Assembly (NCBI GenBank): GCA_016295375.1
Contig: JAEDLI010000024.1
Coordinates: forward strand, 1 to 26,512
Source of the DNA: Fibrobacter sp.
Lineage (GTDB): Bacteria > Fibrobacterota > Fibrobacteria > Fibrobacterales > Fibrobacteraceae
Reading direction: 5' to 3'
DNA length: 26,512 nucleotides
Positions 21,753-26,512 of the stretch are shown in pieces. The notes under the pieces were generated by a model. That model saw nothing but the letters and a program-made list of their open reading frames with translations, was not told the origin of the DNA and ran no database searches. The position numbers and the translations under genes are program-made. The first letter of the stretch is position 1. The number at the start of each line of letters is the position of its first letter.

Positions 21753-22238
21753 ATGTATTCTATTGTTGAAACAGGTGGTTTCCAGTATAAAGTCGAGCTG
21801 GGCAAGGCCTACAAGGTCCCCACTCTTGACGCCGCTGTTGGTTCCGAACTGGAGCTCAAGTCCGTTCTTCTTTTCGCAGGAAAAGAAGTGCAAATCGGCA
21901 CCCCTGTCCTGAACGACGCCTCCGTGAAGGTGGAAGTCCTTGCCCACGGCAAGTATGACACCATCATCGTTTTCAAGAAGAAGCGTCGCACCCGTTACGA
22001 ACGCCGTAACGGTCATCGTCAGGGCTATACCGAGGTGCTGGTCACGGAACTTCGCTCCGGCGCAGAATCCGCAAAGGTCGATCCCAAGGTGATTGAACGC
22101 AACCGCGCTCGCGTGGCCGCGCTCGCCAAGCAGAAGGAGCAGAACAAGCCCCTTACGCGCAAGGAAAAGATTGCCCAGGGTATCGCAAAGCCCGCCAAGG
22201 TCAAGAAGAACTCTCTGCGCAAGGCTAAGGAGGCTTAA
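21753..22238 (+). CDS. rplU: Ribosomal protein bL21 with long C-terminal extension
   Basis: 161 residues. The first 100 are typical bL21: MYSIVETGGFQYKVELGKAY, ELELKSVLLFAG, VLAHGKYDTIIVFKKKRRTR, RRNGHRQGYTEVLVTEL. About 60 further residues, mostly Lys, Ala and Glu (RNRARVAALAKQKEQNKP, ending VKKNSLRKAKEA), are absent from the 103-residue E. coli protein and probably form a basic helix on the ribosome surface. Good AAAGGA site. First gene of the two-gene operon with rpmA, the conserved arrangement. Confidence 0.96.
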   Translation: MYSIVETGGFQYKVELGKAYKVPTLDAAVGSELELKSVLLFAGKEVQIGTPVLNDASVKVEVLAHGKYDTIIVFKKKRRTRYERRNGHRQGYTEVLVTELRSGAESAKVDPKVIERNRARVAALAKQKEQNKPLTRKEKIAQGIAKPAKVKKNSLRKAKEA

Positions 22239-22241
22239 TCC

Positions 22242-22502
22242 ATGGCACATAAGAAAGGTCAAGGTTCAGTACGTAACGGCCGCGACAGTAACGCCAAGTA
22301 TCTTGGTGTTAAGAAGTACGCGGGCGAAACCGTCAAGGCTGGCAACATCATCGTTCGTCAGCGCGGTTCTCACTTTCACAGTGGCGTGAACGTGGGCATG
22401 GGCAAGGATTTCACCTTGTTCTCCCTGGTTGACGGCAAGGTGAAGTTCGAACGCCTCGATGCAAAGCGTCAGAAGGTTTCTGTCTACCCCGAAGAAGCCT
22501 AA
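22242..22502 (+). CDS. rpmA: Ribosomal protein bL27
   Basis: 86 residues, full length: [60 protein letters not shown], then [10 protein letters not shown]. The N-terminus begins directly with the mature AHKKG tail that reaches the peptidyl transferase centre, with no cleavable leader of the Firmicutes kind. AAGGAGG, 7 bases before the ATG, lies in the end of rplU; the genes are 3 bases apart. A terminator follows 22 bases after the stop. Confidence 0.97.
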   Translation: MAHKKGQGSVRNGRDSNAKYLGVKKYAGETVKAGNIIVRQRGSHFHSGVNVGMGKDFTLFSLVDGKVKFERLDAKRQKVSVYPEEA

Positions 22503-22523
22503 TTCGATTTTGTTTCGATTTGA

Positions 22524-22555
22524 ACGGTCGCTCTTGTAGCGGCCGTTTTTATTTT
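22524..22555 (+). terminator. Rho-independent terminator of rplU-rpmA
   Basis: ACGGTCGCT-CTTGT-AGCGGCCGT (9-bp stem with one G-T pair) followed by TTTTATTTTG. Confidence 0.88.
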
Positions 22556-22595
22556 GTAGCGAATCGTAGGTTTGTCTTGGAATAGGGCTTTTTTC

Positions 22596-22609
22596 TATAT
22601 TGTAACCCG
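22596..22609 (+). promoter_or_regulatory. -10 element 8 bases before the ATG of the SUMF1-like lipoprotein gene
   Basis: TATATT at 22596-22601, then 8 bases to ATG 22610, with no ribosome-binding site. This is the same spacing as at pyrD (2806-2820) and as the second possible -10 of the MerR gene (972-986), suggesting leaderless transcripts. Confidence 0.45.
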
Positions 22610-24973
22610 ATGATGTTTTGCGGTCTGAAAGACCTGTGTCGTAGGCCCCTGTTTTGGCCGGCTGTGCTCACCATGTGGGCGGCTTTTTTTGCCGTTTCCT
22701 TGATGGCCTGTTCCGACGACGACAGTACTATCGAGTTCCTGTTCGACAGGGAAGCCTCGGATGTGAGCGTGCTCCGGTCCTGCGCTACCGAAGGCGATAC
22801 CTCTGCCTGTTACCGCATTAGGCTCCGTTATCCCATTGAAACGGAAAACTTGGCCCGCATCTACATGTGGGTGGACACTACCGTTTTGGACGACACTTCC
22901 AAGGCGGTTTCTTCGGACCAGGTTTCGAAGGCGACGGCCAGTTTCGACTACCCTCAAGGGACCAGGGCTCTTTACGACACTATTGACGTAACGGAGTACG
23001 TGAAGGATTTCCGGGATACCTATGACAGCCTTCAGGTGGCTTTTTATTGCGAATACGACGACAATGACGATCCGGGAGCTGTACAGCGGGTGTTCATTCA
23101 TTTTGGCGATGACATGCCGCCGTCTCGGGTGAGCCTCTACGATTCCGTATGGACTACAGGCGCCCTGATTGAGTGGTATAGGCCTACGGACCAGACGGAT
23201 TTTTACAAGCCCATGGAACTCTCTGGCCCCATTGTGGGCTACAACATTGTCCTTTATTCTCCGGACAAGAACGAGGACCTGCGCAATGTCAAGATCAGCC
23301 TCTATGCGCCCAATGGTCAGGATATGACGGGAGGCGTACTTTACAAGCGTCACGCCAGAATCCGTGCCAACAATGATTCTGTCTGGGTGGACGGAGTTAG
23401 CCACGATAATAACGTGAAGAACTATTTGCGCTTTGTGGTGTTGGATGGTAAAGGATTCGACTTTGATACAGATAGCCTGAACCGATTCCGCGTGGTGTTC
23501 GAAGGCCTGAAGGCGCAGTCCAAATACAATATCGGGCTCTCGTCTTGGGATTCTAGCGGAAATTCCTCCGGTAACGAGGGTGTGGCCACGGTAGAATCTT
23601 ATCAACTGTTCATGACTACCGATTCCATTGCGCCCTTGATGCCTACAAAGCTCTACGTGTTGGAAGATACCCTGTTCCCGGGAATGGCTCGGCTCGACAG
23701 CAACAACCGCCTGCGGATTTTCTGGAATCGGAGCCTTGATCCAACGAATAAGAACCATGGGATTATTGCGGATACGGTTTTGTGGATTCCCGATACCTGT
23801 GGATTTGGAATTTGCTTTGATACGGTCGCGTCATACGTAGTCGACTATTACGACACGGCTTCAAAGGAATGGATAACCTACGATAACGTGGGTGGAGAAG
23901 GCCGTTATTCCATCTTGTACACAAGAAACGCCGATACCATGAAGGTTGCCTCTACCGGTTCCTTTGTGACGGACACTATTCGTTGGGTTTCTCCTGGGGA
24001 TACCTTGATTCTAAGGATTCGTTCCAAGGATAAGTCGGGATATTATTCTGTAGCATTGATTGATACTATTGCGGTGTCCCCGGGAAGCCTTGCCAAACAG
24101 GTGACTTGCCCAGACGGGTTCCTGCCGGTGTCTGTTTCTAAAGATACGGTTTTCTGTATGGAACGGTTTGAACACCAGGATGATTCCGGCAAGTTCGTGA
24201 ACAATGTATTGTACTCCGAAGCCCTGGCAGCCTGCGAAGCGATTACGGCCAGTGGATTCAAGGTGAGTCTCTGTAATGAACGAGATTGGGAACGGGTCTG
24301 CCTCTCTGGAGGAGCACTTTCGTATGGAGTATTGCAAGAAGATGAAATTGATGCGACGGAATACCTGTTCAGTTATTGTAACGTGGCAACCAATGATTTT
24401 GCTAGTGCAAACGACATAACTCTACGCAACCCGCGTTGTGTGAACCCTATGGGCATTAGGGATTTCCCGGGACAGCTCCAGGAATGGGCAAAGGGCCGTT
24501 CCGAAGATTCGGCTGCCGTGGTGAAGGGAGGAAGCTATAAAGTGTTCAACGGTTTGGAAAGGGAAGAAATTGCTTATTGCACGAATCGGTCGTTCCCTTA
24601 CTTTACCCGTCTGGAATATGTGAAGGATTCTGTTTTCTTGTATCGTGAAGGTGCCAAGGTAGATACGGTTTATGCGGCTGATACCACGAGAACTCTTTAC
24701 AAGCTTTTACGGACCAAGGATTTTAAGGATTCCTTGCAGTTCTTCAAGGTTCAGGACACGACAGGTGCGGTTATCGGTACAGATTACGCCCTCTATTCCG
24801 AATACAAGAACGGCGGGGATAAATGGCTCGAGACCATCAGTAATGGCCTCAAGTACGTGCCGGACCATATCGAGGTGGTGTTCTTGACGGGCAAGACCAC
24901 GGCATATCGTGGAGCTTCTGCTTATTACAAGTCTCCTGTTATCGGTTTCCGCTGTTGCGCCTATCCGGAGTAA
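22610..24973 (+). CDS. Large lipoprotein with Fn3-like region and C-terminal SUMF1-like domain
   Basis: 787 residues. A longish lipoprotein signal (residues 1-34, with FFAVSLMAC as lipobox) is followed by about 450 residues of beta-rich, Asp/Ser/Thr-rich sequence with Fn3-like traits (SGPIVGYNIVLYSPD, LKAQSKYNIGLSSWDSSGN, RLRIFWNRSLDP, LILRIRSKDKSGYYSVALID). The last 290 residues or so are a divergent formylglycine-enzyme-like fold: CPDGFLPVSVSKDTVFCMER, KVSLCNERDWERVC, GIRDFPGQLQEWAKG, VVKGGSYKV, SPVIGFRCCAYPE. The ending closely resembles that of the 6018-7277 protein. Catalytic residues of formylglycine enzymes are not evident; a surface binding role is inferred. ruvX begins 4 bases after the stop. 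Confidence 0.85.
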   Translation: MMFCGLKDLCRRPLFWPAVLTMWAAFFAVSLMACSDDDSTIEFLFDREASDVSVLRSCATEGDTSACYRIRLRYPIETENLARIYMWVDTTVLDDTSKAVSSDQVSKATASFDYPQGTRALYDTIDVTEYVKDFRDTYDSLQVAFYCEYDDNDDPGAVQRVFIHFGDDMPPSRVSLYDSVWTTGALIEWYRPTDQTDFYKPMELSGPIVGYNIVLYSPDKNEDLRNVKISLYAPNGQDMTGGVLYKRHARIRANNDSVWVDGVSHDNNVKNYLRFVVLDGKGFDFDTDSLNRFRVVFEGLKAQSKYNIGLSSWDSSGNSSGNEGVATVESYQLFMTTDSIAPLMPTKLYVLEDTLFPGMARLDSNNRLRIFWNRSLDPTNKNHGIIADTVLWIPDTCGFGICFDTVASYVVDYYDTASKEWITYDNVGGEGRYSILYTRNADTMKVASTGSFVTDTIRWVSPGDTLILRIRSKDKSGYYSVALIDTIAVSPGSLAKQVTCPDGFLPVSVSKDTVFCMERFEHQDDSGKFVNNVLYSEALAACEAITASGFKVSLCNERDWERVCLSGGALSYGVLQEDEIDATEYLFSYCNVATNDFASANDITLRNPRCVNPMGIRDFPGQLQEWAKGRSEDSAAVVKGGSYKVFNGLEREEIAYCTNRSFPYFTRLEYVKDSVFLYREGAKVDTVYAADTTRTLYKLLRTKDFKDSLQFFKVQDTTGAVIGTDYALYSEYKNGGDKWLETISNGLKYVPDHIEVVFLTGKTTAYRGASAYYKSPVIGFRCCAYPE

Positions 24974-24976
24974 TGC

Positions 24977-25387
24977 GTGAATTACCTGTCCATTGATTAC
25001 GGTGAACATCGTGTGGGAATCGCTTTCGGGGATTCCGAAATTCGCATGGCGTTTCCCCGTGAAACAATAGACTGCAAGACCACAAATCTCTTTGAACGTT
25101 TGGACCAGCTTGTAAAGCAGAATAAGGTGGACGAGTTTGTGGTGGGCATGCCCTACCACCCCGATGGCCGCAAGGACGGCAAGAACGTGGTGGTGGAGGC
25201 ATTTATCAAGGACTTGGAACTGCGGTTTCCGGGCATGAAAATCCATACTCAGGATGAATCTTATTCTAGCGTGCAGGCCCAGGAACAGACGGCCCATTGG
25301 AGCGTCAAGAAGAAAAAGGCCAACAAGGCGGTCATAGACTGTGCTGCTGCTGCCATTATTTTGCAGCGCTGGTTTGACGAGGGCTAA
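24977..25387 (+). CDS. ruvX: Putative Holliday junction resolvase / pre-16S rRNA nuclease YqgF
   Basis: 136 residues of the RNase-H-like YqgF family. SIDYGEHRVGIAFGDSE (catalytic Asp7), EFVVGMPYHPDGRKDG, QDESYSSVQAQ (acidic pair) and DCAAAAIILQRWF (C-terminal Asp) are in the expected order and spacing. The start codon is GTG at 24977, since it gives the conserved MNYLSIDYG; the ATG three bases earlier is in another frame. It directly follows the SUMF1-like lipoprotein gene, so the two may share a transcript. Its last 32 bases overlap the end of the convergent glycosyltransferase gene. Confidence 0.92.
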   Translation: MNYLSIDYGEHRVGIAFGDSEIRMAFPRETIDCKTTNLFERLDQLVKQNKVDEFVVGMPYHPDGRKDGKNVVVEAFIKDLELRFPGMKIHTQDESYSSVQAQEQTAHWSVKKKKANKAVIDCAAAAIILQRWFDEG

Positions 25388-26108
25388 TTTTTTTTGCCGT
25401 AAATATAAAGCTTCTATAGATAAGGTGGATAATGAGATAAAGCCTATATTTTATTCTAAACCCAATAGGGTTGGTGCTTTTTTTGCCCGTAAATGAAACC
25501 GTTCCGTCATGTCTACGGTAAAGCTGGAGGACTTCGTCAAGATATCCACATCGGAAATGAATTTGGGCAAAGAGACAAACCCATAAATCGTGGGCAACCA
25601 CATTTCGGGGAAATGGCAGAACAGCTTTTTTAACTTTTGGTGTAAAAACGGTGCAGGCTCCGAGCCAACAGTTGTTGATAAGATTCCCGATGATGCTTTT
25701 TTTCATAGGCCATCGGGAGTCAAAATGTTTTTCTTTTGTGATATTTAAATCGGAATCCGTCAGTGAACAGTTACACATGACCATGTCATAATCGCCTTCT
25801 CTGAGGAAATTTTCCATTTTAGAGATTTTATTCGGGAGCCAAACATCGTCTTGATCGGCAAAAAATATCAGATCGCCTGCAGAATGACTCAAGGCGTTTT
25901 CAAAATTGTTGGCGACACCATGTCTCTGATTATGGAAAAGCTTGATTCGAGGATCGTTGTAGGATTGAATTATGTCAATGGTTCCATCCGTTGAACCATC
26001 ATCGGATATGATTAATTCGTCGTTTTTACCCAATTGTGCGAGAATACTATCTAGCTGCGGTCGTAGATATTTTTTTCCATTATAGGTTGCTAGACAAATG
26101 CTGTGCAT
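25356..26108 (-). CDS. Family 2 glycosyltransferase
   Basis: 250 residues of the GT-A family 2 type: ICLATYNGKKYLRPQLDSIL, ELIISDDGSTDGT (nucleotide-binding), FADQDDVWLPNKI (DxD-like metal site), AHDLWVCLF and a C-terminal LYRRHDGTVS, the rhamnosyltransferase-like pattern used in O-antigen or capsule synthesis. The last 45 residues are basic and hydrophobic and may touch the membrane. The gene is clearly more AT-rich than its neighbours and uses AAA, ATT and TTT freely, a sign of lateral transfer. It lies alone between ruvX and guaA, with no other cell-surface sugar genes in view. Its 3' end overlaps ruvX by 32 bases, so its true ancestral end may have been lost. Confidence 0.87.
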   Translation of the reverse strand: MHSICLATYNGKKYLRPQLDSILAQLGKNDELIISDDGSTDGTIDIIQSYNDPRIKLFHNQRHGVANNFENALSHSAGDLIFFADQDDVWLPNKISKMENFLREGDYDMVMCNCSLTDSDLNITKEKHFDSRWPMKKSIIGNLINNCWLGACTVFTPKVKKAVLPFPRNVVAHDLWVCLFAQIHFRCGYLDEVLQLYRRHDGTVSFTGKKSTNPIGFRIKYRLYLIIHLIYRSFIFTAKKISPRQTSAAK

Positions 26109-26161
26109 GAATTTAGGTCGTCTATCTTAGCTAGATTAGCCGTTGGTTTCACGGCATTGCC

Positions 26162-26512
26162 TTACTCCCACTCAATAGTGCCAGGCGGCTTGTGGGTCAC
26201 GTCGTACCACAGCGAGCCTGCGCCTTCTGCTTCAAACTTGCGCCAGAGACCTGCAAGCATGCTCTGGTCGATTTCGGCGAAGTTTGCGGTCATGGCTTCG
26301 GTGGAGTTCACCGGGCGCATCACGATGCAGGGCTTGCCCGCCGTGCGGAGCGGAACGAGAACGACCGGCATTTGCCAGATCTTTTCGTACAAATCGTTTG
26401 CCTGCAGGAATTCAGTGCAGATGTTGTCGAACTTGCGGAGGGTATCGAAGTTTTCGCGGGTGGCGAACTGCTCGACGAGCTTCGGGTCTTCATCGGCCAC
26501 GCTGCCGATCTG
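26162..26512 (-). CDS. guaA: GMP synthase (glutamine-hydrolysing), C-terminal end, partial
   Basis: The last 116 residues of GuaA; the rest lies beyond the right edge. The visible part is the dimerisation domain that holds the XMP phosphate: PVVLVPLRTAGKPCIVMRPV (residue order), NSTEAMTANFAEI and the family-typical terminus THKPPGTIEWE. It makes GMP from XMP and glutamine. The open frame continues without a break to the window end (first visible residues QIGSVADEDPKLVEQF). The 53 bases to the glycosyltransferase start show no obvious promoter or terminator hairpin. Confidence 0.93.
   Translation of the reverse strand, partial: QIGSVADEDPKLVEQFATRENFDTLRKFDNICTEFLQANDLYEKIWQMPVVLVPLRTAGKPCIVMRPVNSTEAMTANFAEIDQSMLAGLWRKFEAEGAGSLWYDVTHKPPGTIEWE

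Noticed and set aside
22595..23758. A 387-codon minus-strand frame opposite the SUMF1-like lipoprotein
   Set aside because: No start signal or motif; the sense frame has a signal peptide and a full domain series.
1..26512. tRNA or rRNA genes
   Set aside because: No cloverleaf-like or rRNA-like segment was noticed on reading either strand.

Overview
The window most likely comes from a Fibrobacter-type bacterium (phylum Fibrobacterota, FCB group) or a close relative. The signs are lipoproteins with Ser-rich linkers after the lipobox, two lipoproteins with the LYGxP start typical of radical-SAM-associated lipoproteins, two proteins ending in a formylglycine-enzyme-like (SUMF1) fold, a GH94 cellobiose-type phosphorylase, and promoters resembling TAnnTTTG or TATATT. 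Most of it is ordinary chromosome. Several genes are broken by internal deletions or frameshifts, and the intergenic DNA is rich in small repeats.

Layout. 1-2785: a MerR (AdhR/NmlR-like) regulator faces a leftward operon of two small membrane proteins and a Tat-exported protein; to its right are a flavodoxin-fold reductase and a decayed metallo-beta-lactamase-fold gene. 2806-5871: pyrD, a PDZ-thioredoxin exported protein, a small lipoprotein and an M15-like peptidase. 6018-7277: a membrane-anchored coiled-coil protein with a SUMF1-like end. 7401-12481 (minus strand): operon tilS-ftsH-folP-cdaA, with ftsH frameshifted and tilS carrying three in-frame insertions. 12485-15806: lipoprotein, small basic protein, XRE regulator, NIF3 protein and a frameshifted lipoprotein. 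15850-19445: PadR regulator, then the GH94 phosphorylase with a strong terminator. 19662-21514: two paralogous Cys-rich lipoproteins followed by the remnant of a radical SAM/SPASM gene. 21689-22552: rplU-rpmA. 22610-25387: large SUMF1-like lipoprotein and ruvX. 25356-26512: an AT-rich glycosyltransferase and the 3' end of guaA.

The most interesting items are: (a) the radical SAM/lipoprotein locus, where two lipoproteins share a six-Cys 'CxPTIxCP' module but the enzyme has lost its core; (b) a hairpin repeat of the GTCATCCTCGCG type, present between genes with compensatory base changes and also inserted in frame in tilS; (c) repeats that begin exactly at gene stop codons; (d) the divergent MerR promoters with two palindromes and 19-bp spacers. 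At least four genes carry deletions or frameshifts (MBL-fold gene, ftsH, a lipoprotein and the radical SAM gene). The sequence alone cannot tell assembly error from real decay. All identifications come from reading motifs; no database search was run.
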